Shown here piece by piece: positions 53,247 through 61,634 of a stretch of 64,000 nt of DNA. The notes beneath the pieces are model-generated. The model made no database searches. It saw only the letters and a program-made list of their open reading frames with translations, and was not told where the DNA came from. Source of the stretch: Armatimonadetes bacterium Uphvl-Ar2 (GTDB lineage Bacteria; Armatimonadota; Fimbriimonadia; Fimbriimonadales; Fimbriimonadaceae); NCBI GenBank assembly GCA_002162095.1, contig CP021424.1:2046001-2110000 (forward strand), given 5' to 3'. Every line of letters starts with the position of its first letter. Position 1 is the first letter of the stretch. The translations under genes were made by a program, and so were the position numbers.

Positions 53247-54491
53247 CTAGGATCGCACAAGCTCGCAAGCCGATTCCCCCGCGACAAACCCGGTGGCAAA
53301 GGCCGCCTGCAGGTTGTAGCCACCCACCGGCCCGGCGATATCCAGAATCTCGCCGCACAAAAAGAGGTTCGAAACGAACTGACTCTGCATCGTCTGCGGG
53401 TTCACTTCGTCCAGGCTCACACCCCCCGCCACCACTTCGCCCTTCGGCAATATCACCTCGCGCACGGCCCCCAAAGGAAACCCCTTCAGTCCGTTCAGCA
53501 AGCGATTGCGCACCTTGGTCGGGGTTTGCGCCATGGGCGTAGTTGCCGGAATCTCGAGCTCAAAGAGCATGCCTTCCAGGAAACGCTCCGGCCCAAACGG
53601 TTCTAGCCACGTCGCGACTTGCCGTCGGGGGTTCTCCCGGGCATAGGCCAAGAACCGCTCCGTTAATTCTTCAAAGCTCAGGTCCGGCACCACGTCCACC
53701 TCCAGAGTCACCGGGGCCTGTGAAATTTGCTCGCTCACCTCGCGGCTAATGCCCAGGCAGCACGGCCCGCTAATGCCCCGGTGCGTAAAGAGTAGGTCAC
53801 CCCGCCACTGGGTAAACGCTTTGCTCTGCCGCCCGCGTAGCACGCAGTCACGGAGCGCAATTCCCGCCCAGTCTTCGCGCATCTCGCGCAAGTGAATGGG
53901 AGCCAGTGCCGCCAATGTGGTCACAATGCGGTGCCCCAGGGACCGCGCCCACGGCCAGCCGTCGCCGGTCGTGCCAGAGTTCGGATAAGAGGAGCCCCCC
54001 GTGCACAGCACCACGGCCCCAGCTTCTACCGGGCCTTGCTCCGTCAGCACGTGGCTAATCTCGGATCCCGCCCGTTCAAATCCGGTCACTGGGCACTCCA
54101 AGCGAATGTCCACCCCGGCCTCCCGCAAGTACGAACGCAGGATCGCCACCACATCCTTGGCGGTGCCGAGGGTAGGGAAGATGCGCCCGTCTGGGCGGGT
54201 GTAGACCTCCAAGCCCCGCGAGGTCAGCATGTCCACGATCACGTGGTTAGGGAAGCGGTAACAGGCCGGACGGATGAAGCGGGTTTCGTTCGGGCGGAAC
54301 GCCCGCAACACGTCCTCCAGCGGGCCGTCGTGGGTGATGTTGCACTTCCCTCCACCTGAGATGAGAATCTTGGTGCCCAGGCGGTTGGTTTTCTCCAGCA
54401 GGATGACCGGCGCCCCCAGAGTGGCAGCGCGCCAAGCCGCCATGATGCCGGCGGCTCCGGCCCCCACCACCACGACGGGCTTGTTGCTCAT
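53247..54491 (-). CDS. HI0933/YhiN-family flavoprotein
   Basis: 414 aa. N-terminal FAD-binding GAGAAGIMAAWRAATLG, then LGTKILISGGGKCNITH, the signature of HI0933/YhiN proteins, and CTGGSSYPNSGTTGDGW. A C-terminal FAD motif (FLCGEILDIAGPVGGYNLQ) closes the fold. The substrate of this family is poorly known. Confidence 0.92.
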   Translation of the reverse strand: MSNKPVVVVGAGAAGIMAAWRAATLGAPVILLEKTNRLGTKILISGGGKCNITHDGPLEDVLRAFRPNETRFIRPACYRFPNHVIVDMLTSRGLEVYTRPDGRIFPTLGTAKDVVAILRSYLREAGVDIRLECPVTGFERAGSEISHVLTEQGPVEAGAVVLCTGGSSYPNSGTTGDGWPWARSLGHRIVTTLAALAPIHLREMREDWAGIALRDCVLRGRQSKAFTQWRGDLLFTHRGISGPCCLGISREVSEQISQAPVTLEVDVVPDLSFEELTERFLAYARENPRRQVATWLEPFGPERFLEGMLFELEIPATTPMAQTPTKVRNRLLNGLKGFPLGAVREVILPKGEVVAGGVSLDEVNPQTMQSQFVSNLFLCGEILDIAGPVGGYNLQAAFATGFVAGESACELVRS

Positions 54492-54507
54492 CCCGCTAGT
54501 TTAGAAC

Positions 54508-55722
54508 TTAGCTTCGGCGACCGCTGCGGGCGCTGCGCTGAGATTGGAACACAAAGTTCTGGCGAGCATTGCGCGCCGGGAAGGCACGCGGCATGTGCAC
54601 CACCGGGGCCGGCGGGGCGGCATCCGGGTTGGTCACCGGGATGGCCTGCTTCAGCACACGCTCGATGGCGCGCACTTCCTTGGCCTGCTCCGGCGTGGCG
54701 AGGGTGATCGCGCGGCCCGAGTGTCCGGCGCGGCCCGTGCGGCCAATGCGGTGCACGTAGTCCTCGGGGTTATCCGGCAGGTCGTAGTTCACCACCAGCT
54801 CAATCTCCTTCACGTCAATGCCGCGCGCGGCAATATCGGTGGCGACCATCACACGGTAGCGGCCGGACTTGAAGCCGGTCAGGGCGTCCTTGCGCTGGGC
54901 CATGGTGCGGTCGGAGTGGATTTCGCAGGCCGAATGATTGGCCGTGCGCAGGGCCTTGGCGACCTTGCGGGCGCCGTGGCGCGTGCGGGCGAACACCAGC
55001 ACCGTGCCGGCGTGTTCTTCCAGCAGGTAGTTCAGCGCGTCCGGCTTGTTGGCGTGCGGGATGTAAGTGACTTCCTGCTTGATGCTCTCCACCGGGGTGC
55101 CGGCGGGAGTGACTTCCACCGTCTCCGGGTATTCCATGAACTCGTCAGAAAGCTTGCGCACTTCCGGCGGCATGGTGGCCGAGAACATCATGGTTTGGCG
55201 GCGCGGCGGCGTGGCGGCCAGGATGCGGCGGATGGCCGGGGCGAAGCCCATATCCAGCATGCGGTCCGCTTCGTCCAGCACCACAATGCCGGCGTGGCGC
55301 AGGTTCACCGAGCGGCGATCCATGTGGTCAATCAGGCGGCCAGGGGTGGCGACCACCACTTCCGGGCGGGCGCGCAGGGCGTGCACTTGCTGATTGATGC
55401 TGGCGCCCCCAATGATGAGGGCCGTGGTCACGCCGAGCTTGTGCAGCGTTTCTTCAATCTGCATGGCCAGTTCGCGGGTCGGGGCGAGGACGAGGCCAAA
55501 TTCGGTGGGGCGAAGTCGCTCCAACATGGGCAGGCTAAAAGCGAGCGTCTTGCCGGTGCCCGTCTGGGCAATCCCGATCACGTCCACACCCTTCAGGGCG
55601 ATGGGGATGGCCCCGGATTGAATCGGGGTGGGGGTTTCGAACTTGAGCGCCGAAACCTTGGCAAGAAATTTGGGGGAGAGGCCGAGTTGATCGAAGCCGA
55701 GGGTGAGGGAAATCGTAGGCAT
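54508..55722 (-). CDS. rhlE: DEAD-box RNA helicase (RhlE-like)
   Basis: About 404 aa from ATG 55722. Motifs in order: Q motif (TPTPIQSGAIPIAL), Walker A AQTGTGKT, PTRELAMQ, VATPGRLIDH, DEADRMLD, SAT, and the C-domain HRIGRTGRAGHSG. A short basic C-terminal tail suits RhlE-type cold and ribosome roles. It is 16 nt upstream of the flavoprotein gene. Confidence 0.92.
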   Translation of the reverse strand: MPTISLTLGFDQLGLSPKFLAKVSALKFETPTPIQSGAIPIALKGVDVIGIAQTGTGKTLAFSLPMLERLRPTEFGLVLAPTRELAMQIEETLHKLGVTTALIIGGASINQQVHALRARPEVVVATPGRLIDHMDRRSVNLRHAGIVVLDEADRMLDMGFAPAIRRILAATPPRRQTMMFSATMPPEVRKLSDEFMEYPETVEVTPAGTPVESIKQEVTYIPHANKPDALNYLLEEHAGTVLVFARTRHGARKVAKALRTANHSACEIHSDRTMAQRKDALTGFKSGRYRVMVATDIAARGIDVKEIELVVNYDLPDNPEDYVHRIGRTGRAGHSGRAITLATPEQAKEVRAIERVLKQAIPVTNPDAAPPAPVVHMPRAFPARNARQNFVFQSQRSARSGRRS

Positions 55723-55817
55723 GAAAAGACCGAAGCTCCACAGCGTCGGCAAGGCTTATGATGACAGGTTCAGTTGAACTGAAGGTAGGCACCCGTGCCA
55801 ATGTGCCCGCGTAAAGA

Positions 55818-55835
55818 CCCGGGGTTAGCCCCGGG
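55818..55835. terminator. GC-rich hairpin over the sulfatase stop codon
   Basis: CCCGGGG (55818-55824) and CCCCGGG (55829-55835) pair around a 4-nt loop that contains the sulfatase stop TAA. No long T-run follows on either strand, so any terminator role is a guess. Confidence 0.45.
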
Positions 55836-57318
55836 ATATGGCCAGGTTCACCTGAAAAATGAGGTCAGGATCCTCCTTTAACCGCCGCATTTCGGCCACC
55901 AACTTGCGGGTGAGTTCGGCGCGGGTGGCGTTCGGGCCAAGCGACCACAGGTTCTTTTGCTCGTGCGGGTCGGCCACTACGTCAAACAGTTCCCACTCCT
56001 TCAAATCGTAGTAGTAAATCAACTTGTTGCGCTGCGTGGCGATGCCCACCCATCGCGGCACCCGGTGGTCGGGGTCCTCACTTTCGTAGAAATGGCCGTA
56101 GGTGAGGTTGCGGTTGGTAAGGTCGGTTGGGCGCTGGGTCACGGGCCAAAGCGATCGCCCTTGCATGTCCGCAGGCACCGCCACCCCGGCCGCTTCCAAG
56201 ATCGTGGGGGCCAAATCCACATTGCTGGTGAGGGCGGTGGCCACCGCCGGGCGCAACCCCGGGCGGCGCACGACCAGCGGGGTGCCGGCGGAAGGCTCGT
56301 AGAACCAGCGCTTGTCGTACCAGCCGTTCTCGCCGAGGAAGAATCCCTGGTCCGAGGTGTAAATCACCACGGTGTTCTTGTCCTGGCTGGTGCGCCGCAG
56401 TTCGTCCAGCAGGGCGCCCACGCTGTCATCCACGCTCTTCACGCAGCGCATGTAGTTGCGCAGGTAACGCTGGTAATTGGTCGCTAGCAGGTCGTTGCTG
56501 GCTTCCAGTTGCGCGGCGTAGGCTTGGTCTTGCGCGGCCCAGGCGGCTTGCCACTGCGCCAGTCGGTCGCCCTCCAGGGCCGGGGGCGCATATTGCACCA
56601 TCAGGTCTTCTTGTAGGCGCATGTGCCGGTCGATCCGCATGCTCACTTGCGGGGCCATCGAGTTCAGGCCCGCGTAGTCGGTGCGCAGGTTGGGGGGCTC
56701 GGCGAAGGTTTTGTCCAGGAACAGCGTCCACGTTGATGGCGACGGGATGAAGTTGCGGTGCGGCGCCTTGTGCCCCACCATCAAGAAGAACGGCTTGGTG
56801 CGCGGCTGGCGCATCCACGCCAGCGACTTTTCGGTGATGATCTCGGTGACGTAGCCCGGGGCGGTGGTGCGGCCCTCGCGGCTAATGAAAACGGGATCGT
56901 AGTACGCGCCCTGCCCGGGCAGCACGTCGAAATCATCGAAGCCCGTGGGGTCGCTTTGCAAGTGCCACTTGCCAATCACGGCCGTTTCGTAGCCTGCCGC
57001 TTGCAAGGCCTTGGGGAAGGTCGGTTGGTCGCCATCAAACGTCGTGGTGTTGTCGCGGTGGCCGTTGATCTGCGCGTGCTTGCCCGTCAGGATGGCGGCG
57101 CGGCTGGGGGCGCAGAGCGGGTTGGGGGTGTAGTGGCGGTCAAACCGGACGCCCTCGCGGGCGAGTTGGTCGATGTGGGGGGTCTGGATGTGCGGGGAAC
57201 CATACGCCGAGATCGCAGCCCGGGCGTGGTCGTCACTCACGATGAGGAGGATGTTCGGGGCCGCGTGGCTTGATGCAAATCCAAGCACGGCCAAGCCAAC
57301 GAGAACACCCTTCAACAC
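55825..57318 (-). CDS. Secreted type I sulfatase
   Basis: 497 aa. A signal peptide (VGLAVLGFASSHA) precedes the alkaline-phosphatase-fold sulfatase domain. PNILLIVSDDHA holds the metal Asp29 and Asp30. The formylglycine site is Cys69 in CAPSRAAILTGKHAQ, the CxPSR form that needs a formylglycine-generating enzyme (not in the window). Other metal residues are in GDHKAPH-like VGHKAPHRNF and TSDQGFFLGENGWYDKR. It probably desulfates a polysaccharide. Confidence 0.93.
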   Translation of the reverse strand: MLKGVLVGLAVLGFASSHAAPNILLIVSDDHARAAISAYGSPHIQTPHIDQLAREGVRFDRHYTPNPLCAPSRAAILTGKHAQINGHRDNTTTFDGDQPTFPKALQAAGYETAVIGKWHLQSDPTGFDDFDVLPGQGAYYDPVFISREGRTTAPGYVTEIITEKSLAWMRQPRTKPFFLMVGHKAPHRNFIPSPSTWTLFLDKTFAEPPNLRTDYAGLNSMAPQVSMRIDRHMRLQEDLMVQYAPPALEGDRLAQWQAAWAAQDQAYAAQLEASNDLLATNYQRYLRNYMRCVKSVDDSVGALLDELRRTSQDKNTVVIYTSDQGFFLGENGWYDKRWFYEPSAGTPLVVRRPGLRPAVATALTSNVDLAPTILEAAGVAVPADMQGRSLWPVTQRPTDLTNRNLTYGHFYESEDPDHRVPRWVGIATQRNKLIYYYDLKEWELFDVVADPHEQKNLWSLGPNATRAELTRKLVAEMRRLKEDPDLIFQVNLAISRG

Positions 57319-57357
57319 GTACCTAGGATACCAATCGCTACCGGTAACATTCTCAGC

Positions 57358-57879
57358 GTGAAAATTGCCATCTCGGCCCTCACTATTCTTTCGCTTTTCG
57401 TGCTCATCGGTTGTGGTGCGCAGGAACCCACGGGCGTTCCCCCGACGGCCGCCACGGGCGGCACCACGGGCAGCACGGCCAGCCCCGCCACGCCGAGCGA
57501 ACCGGTGGCCGGCGGCACGGAAGTTACCGAAGCCGAACTCGAGATGCCGTTCTATCCCGGTGCGGCTCTGCGAACAGGATCGGCATTTGAGGTGGTGATT
57601 CCGACCGAAGAGAATTACAGCGTGGTCTACACCACGGGCGATGAGCCGAGCAAGGTGGAAGCCTTCTACAAGGAGAAGTTCGCGGATGCCACGTTTGGGC
57701 CGATGAACACCGCCGAGAAGGAAGGCTTCTTGATGAACAAGACCCTGCCGAGCGGGAAGAAGATCGCCCTCACCGCGCTGCGAACGAAGGGAAGCGCCGA
57801 AACCGAGATCACCTACTCGGCCGGTCTGGTGAAGTCAGAAGCCGGCAAGACGGAACCCGCCCCCGCCACCGGAAACTAA
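57358..57879 (+). CDS. Lipoprotein of unknown function
   Basis: 173 aa from GTG. The signal peptide ends in lipobox FVLIGC. A Thr/Ala/Pro-rich linker (about residues 22-55) leads to a compact domain with MPFYPGAALRTGS, then VVYTTGDEPSKVEAFYKEKF, a pattern found in several lipoproteins of unknown role. It is divergent from the sulfatase gene with a 39-bp gap. Confidence 0.75.
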   Translation: MKIAISALTILSLFVLIGCGAQEPTGVPPTAATGGTTGSTASPATPSEPVAGGTEVTEAELEMPFYPGAALRTGSAFEVVIPTEENYSVVYTTGDEPSKVEAFYKEKFADATFGPMNTAEKEGFLMNKTLPSGKKIALTALRTKGSAETEITYSAGLVKSEAGKTEPAPATGN

Positions 57880-57909
57880 CCTCTGGTCAACCGGAACTGA
57901 GCCCGCCCC

Positions 57910-57977
57910 GTGCGTCGGTAATAACCCCTGGGGGTAATGTCCCCTTCGGAGAACGATCTCCGAAGGGCACGACGCAC
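57910..57977 (+). promoter_or_regulatory. Nested stem-loop leader of the S9 peptidase gene
   Basis: GTGCGTCG (57910-57917) pairs with CGACGCAC (57970-57977), enclosing a CCCC/GGGG hairpin near 57925-57933 and a perfect 11-bp stem CCCTTCGGAGA/TCTCCGAAGGG (57942-57952 with 57957-57967). The structure ends 4 nt before the ATG at 57982, so it would hide the ribosome site region. It may be a translational control element or the terminator of the upstream lipoprotein gene. Confidence 0.5.
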
Positions 57978-57981
57978 CATC

Positions 57982-60483
57982 ATGCATTTATTTTCGCGTA
58001 AAGGAGCCTTGCTCGCGGCGCTCGCCGTGATGGCGGGCGCTTCTGCTCCAGCTCAAGCCAACTGGGAGTTGGTGAATCGGTACACCACCGATTACCTCCG
58101 CCCCTCCATCTACAGCCTTTCGCTGACGCCTTCGTTTATTCAAGATACGGACGAGTTTTGGTACGCCTGGCGTTCAAGCGATGGCTTCCGTTATTGGCGG
58201 GTGAACCCGGACAAGCGCACCAAGCGCCCGCTGGTAGACAGTGTGAAACTGGCGGCGCAGCTTTCCGAAGTCAGCCGCAAGCCGTACGACACCAGCAACC
58301 TCGACCTCCAGCAGATCTCGTTTGTCGACAAGAGTACGACCGTCATCCGGTTTGTGATTGGCGAAGAACGGTTCGAATACGACACCGAAAAGGAGATTCT
58401 CAAGTCGCTTGGCCCCGTGCGTCCACCCCAACAAGGCGGGACGGCCGTCAACCGCTTTGGCCGTAACCAAGAGGGCCAGCGGGTGGGGAACCAGACGCCG
58501 CCGGCGGAAGATGTCACCAACCGCCCGTTCGGCAACTACGCCCCGGATAAGAAGCGATACGTTTATGCCCTGGATCACAACCTCTACTATGTAGAGATCG
58601 TGGACGGGAAGGAAACCGAGCCGGTCCAGCTCAGCAAGGATGGTGTCGAAGACTTTAGCTTCGGCGGCGGTGGCCGCTTTGGGGGTGGCCAACAAGGCGA
58701 ACAACAAGGCCAAGGCCGCGAGCGCCGCACCCGCCCGGGCGTGACCTGGAGCCAGGATAGCGCGCGCTTCTACGCCATGCGGTTCGACCGCCGCAAGGTC
58801 AAGGATCTGTGGCTCGTCAACTCGCTGGCCATGCCGCGCCCCACGCTGCTCACTTACAAGTACGAAATGCCGGGCGAACCCGACGTGACGCAGCAGGAAC
58901 TGCACGTGTTCACCACGGCGACCAAGGAACTGGCGAAGGCGAAGGTGGATAAGTACAAGGATCAGCAGATGTTTGACATCCACTGGCAAGAAACCACCAG
59001 TGACTCTCTCCGCCTGGTCCGCCGGGATCGCCTACAGCGCAACATGGAGCTGATTGAGCTCGACCTCAAGAACAATGAAGTCAAGGTGCTGCTCACCGAG
59101 TCCGTGGAAAACGCCTACCTCGAACGTCGCCCGGTGCGCTACATCAAGCCCGGCGGCGACTTCATCTGGTGGAGCGAACGCACGGGTTGGGGCCACCTCT
59201 ACCTGTATTCCAACGATGGCAAGCTGAAGCACGCCATCACCAGCGGCCCGTGGCGGGTCGAGGGCCTGACGGACTTCGACGACAAGAAGAACGAAATCTT
59301 CCTGGCGTCCTTCGGTCGCGAAGCCAATGAGAACCCCTACTACCGGCATAATTACCGGGTAAACCTGGATGGTTCCGGCCTCACTTTGCTCGATCCGGGC
59401 AATGCCGACCAGAGCACCACGCTCACGCCCAGCAAGAACTTTGCCGTCAGCGTTTACAGTCGCATCGACATGGCCCCCGAGGCCGTGGTGCGCGATCGCA
59501 GTGGCAAGGTGATCATGGAACTGGAGAAGGCTGACCTCTCCCGCCTGTACGAAACGGGCTGGAAGATGCCGGAAACCTTTAAGGTCAAGGCCGCCGACGG
59601 CGTGACGGACATCTACGGCAACCTGTGGAAGCCTTTCGACTTCGACGCCCGCAAGAAGTACCCGATCATCGCCTACGTCTATCCCGGTCCGCAAACCGAG
59701 AGCGTGACGGCCAACTTCTCGCCGACCATCAGCATGCAGCGCCTCGCTCAGCTGGGATTCATCGTCATCCAAATCGGCAACCGAGGTGGCAACCCGGCTC
59801 GATCCAACGCCTACCACTCGTACGGCTACTACAACCTCCGCGACTACGGCCTGGCCGATAAGAAGGCGGGCATGGAGCAACTGGCGGCGCGCCACAGCTT
59901 CATCGACATCTCGCGCACGGGGATCTACGGTCACTCGGGCGGGGGATTCATGACGGCGGCGGCCCTGTTGTTGCCCCCGTTCAATGAGTTCTTCAAGGTC
60001 GGTGTGAGCAGCGCGGGCAACCACGACAACAACGTCTACAACAGCAACTGGAGCGAGCAGCACCACGGGCTGCGCGAAGTGCCGGTGACGCAGGGCCAAG
60101 GCCAAGCAGGCCAAGGCGCCGCTACGGGCCGCACGGCTCCGGAAGAAATGTTCGTTGACGAAGCGCCGCAGGAGCAAACCGGCACAGGCACCAAGTTCGA
60201 GATCAAGGTACCGACCAATGCCGAACTCGCCGCCAACCTCAAGGGCAACCTGATGCTGGTGCACGGGGACATGGATAACAACGTCCACCCGGTGGGCACG
60301 ATCCGGCTCATCAATGCGCTCATCCGCGCTAACAAGCGGTTCGAGATGATCTTCCTGCCGGGGCAAGCCCACGGCTTCGGGGATATGAACCCTTACTTCA
60401 CGCAACGGATGTTTGAATACTTTGCCCAGCACCTGCTGGACGAACGCATTCCGTCCGGCGCGGATATGGTCGTTCGCCCGTAA
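57982..60483 (+). CDS. Secreted S9 family prolyl oligopeptidase (DPP IV-like)
   Basis: About 833 aa. A signal peptide (LLAALAVMAGASAPAQA) is followed by a DPP IV-type N-terminal beta-propeller (about residues 25-560) and an alpha/beta hydrolase domain. The nucleophile Ser is in IYGHSGGGFMTAA, Asp in LVHGDMDNNVHP and His in PGQAHGFGD. Two Gln/Gly-rich inserts are odd: one in the propeller (58660-58730) and one in the catalytic domain between Ser and Asp (60080-60190). It probably cleaves dipeptides after Pro or Ala outside the cell. Confidence 0.92.
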   Translation: MHLFSRKGALLAALAVMAGASAPAQANWELVNRYTTDYLRPSIYSLSLTPSFIQDTDEFWYAWRSSDGFRYWRVNPDKRTKRPLVDSVKLAAQLSEVSRKPYDTSNLDLQQISFVDKSTTVIRFVIGEERFEYDTEKEILKSLGPVRPPQQGGTAVNRFGRNQEGQRVGNQTPPAEDVTNRPFGNYAPDKKRYVYALDHNLYYVEIVDGKETEPVQLSKDGVEDFSFGGGGRFGGGQQGEQQGQGRERRTRPGVTWSQDSARFYAMRFDRRKVKDLWLVNSLAMPRPTLLTYKYEMPGEPDVTQQELHVFTTATKELAKAKVDKYKDQQMFDIHWQETTSDSLRLVRRDRLQRNMELIELDLKNNEVKVLLTESVENAYLERRPVRYIKPGGDFIWWSERTGWGHLYLYSNDGKLKHAITSGPWRVEGLTDFDDKKNEIFLASFGREANENPYYRHNYRVNLDGSGLTLLDPGNADQSTTLTPSKNFAVSVYSRIDMAPEAVVRDRSGKVIMELEKADLSRLYETGWKMPETFKVKAADGVTDIYGNLWKPFDFDARKKYPIIAYVYPGPQTESVTANFSPTISMQRLAQLGFIVIQIGNRGGNPARSNAYHSYGYYNLRDYGLADKKAGMEQLAARHSFIDISRTGIYGHSGGGFMTAAALLLPPFNEFFKVGVSSAGNHDNNVYNSNWSEQHHGLREVPVTQGQGQAGQGAATGRTAPEEMFVDEAPQEQTGTGTKFEIKVPTNAELAANLKGNLMLVHGDMDNNVHPVGTIRLINALIRANKRFEMIFLPGQAHGFGDMNPYFTQRMFEYFAQHLLDERIPSGADMVVRP

Positions 60484-60505
60484 CCCACGGCTAAACGCAC
60501 AGCAA

Positions 60506-60538
60506 CGAAACCCTCGCCGCGTTTAGGCGAGGGTTTCG
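60506..60538. terminator. Bidirectional hairpin between S9 peptidase and DAHP synthase
   Basis: A perfect 13-bp stem CGAAACCCTCGCC (60506-60518) and GGCGAGGGTTTCG (60526-60538), loop of 7 nt that contains the DAHP synthase stop codon. No clear T-run follows; it sits between convergent genes, which fits a bidirectional terminator. Confidence 0.7.
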
Positions 60539-61470
60539 AGCGTTTCCAGGGTGCATTCCCAGCTCAGGCAGCCATCGGTGATGCTCTGCCCGTAAACCAG
60601 GGGCTGTCCGGATTCGAGGGATTGCTTGCCGCCCACGAGGTTGCTCTCCATCATGATGCCCACGATGGGAGAGGTGCCGGTGGCCCGTTGCCGCACCACA
60701 TCGGCCGCGATTTCCGGTTGGCGTTCGGGGTCGCGGCGGCTATTGGCGTGGCTCAAGTCCACCATCACGCGCTCTGGCAGGCCGGCTTTACGAAGCTTGC
60801 CCGCCGCATCGCTCACGGATTTCACGTCGTAGTTCGGCGTCTTGCCGCCCCGCAGAATGATGTGGCAATCCCGGTTGCCGCGGGTCTCCACGATGGCGCT
60901 ATGCCCGCCCTTGGTGACGGAGAGGAACGAGTGCGGGTGCTGAGCCGCGAGAATCGCATCCACCGCGATATCGAGGTTCCCGTTGGTTCCGTTCTTGAAC
61001 CCGACCGGGCTGCTGAGCCCGCTGGCGAGTTCACGGTGGACTTGGCTCTCGGTGGTGCGCGCGCCAATGGCCCCCCAGCTCACAAGGTCCGCCACGTACT
61101 GCGGCGAGATCATATCCAGGAACTCGGTGGCCACCGGCACGCCCATCTCCGTGATCTCCATCAGCAGGCGCCGCGCTTGGCGCAATCCGTAGTTGATATC
61201 GAACGAGCCATCCAGGTGCGGGTCGTTGATGAACCCCTTCCACCCTACCGTGGTGCGCGGCTTCTCGAAGTACACGCGCATCACCAGTTCAATGCGGCCG
61301 GCGAGCTGCTGGCGCACCTGGGCGAGGCGCTGGGCGTATTCGAGCGCCGCGTCCATGTCGTGGATGCTGCAGGGGCCGCTAATGACGAGGAGGCGCGGGT
61401 CCTCGCGCTGAAGAATGCGGATGATGGTGGCGCGGGATTCGGCGATGAAAGCCGCGTTGGCCTCCGTCAC
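60523..61470 (-). CDS. aroG: DAHP synthase (AroG/AroF type I alpha), frame broken near the N-terminus
   Basis: 315-aa intact frame from GTG 61470. Condenses PEP and erythrose 4-phosphate to start the shikimate pathway, which aroA continues. LLVISGPCSIHD, the metal and PEP site KPRTTVGWKGFINDP, VGFKNGTNG, ILRGGKTPNYD, DLSHANS and SNLVGG are all present. The family has about 30 more N-terminal residues; these are found in another frame (61475-61562), so the true product is about 345 aa if one base is restored. Confidence 0.9.
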   Translation of the reverse strand: MTEANAAFIAESRATIIRILQREDPRLLVISGPCSIHDMDAALEYAQRLAQVRQQLAGRIELVMRVYFEKPRTTVGWKGFINDPHLDGSFDINYGLRQARRLLMEITEMGVPVATEFLDMISPQYVADLVSWGAIGARTTESQVHRELASGLSSPVGFKNGTNGNLDIAVDAILAAQHPHSFLSVTKGGHSAIVETRGNRDCHIILRGGKTPNYDVKSVSDAAGKLRKAGLPERVMVDLSHANSRRDPERQPEIAADVVRQRATGTSPIVGIMMESNLVGGKQSLESGQPLVYGQSITDGCLSWECTLETLETLA

Positions 61471-61562
61471 TAAGAACTCTCGGACAAGGTGGGCCGGGGG
61501 GCTAACTCGCGGATTCCAGCAATCCGCAGGTCATCAATTTGGGGTCGGCCAGGGGTCCTCAT
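61471..61562 (-). pseudogene. N-terminal segment of DAHP synthase in a shifted frame
   Basis: From ATG 61562 the sequence reads MRTPGRPQIDDLRIAGIREL, then stops at 61475. One extra C in the six-C run (61496-61501 on the plus strand are G) gives APPAHLVREFLVTEANAA, which joins the main frame and matches AroG-type N-termini (ELVPPAHLVREFPVTEA-like). The segment is therefore part of the DAHP synthase gene. Confidence 0.75.
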
Positions 61563-61634
61563 GCGCTCGCCTCTCTAGTCTACGGCCCGGCGGCGTGACT
61601 CCCTCGGGCGGCGGGGCCGAACTACCGGGCGAGC

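Noticed and set aside
59032-60432. 466-aa minus-strand ORF opposite the S9 peptidase
   Set aside because: Antisense shadow of a conserved gene with visible catalytic motifs.
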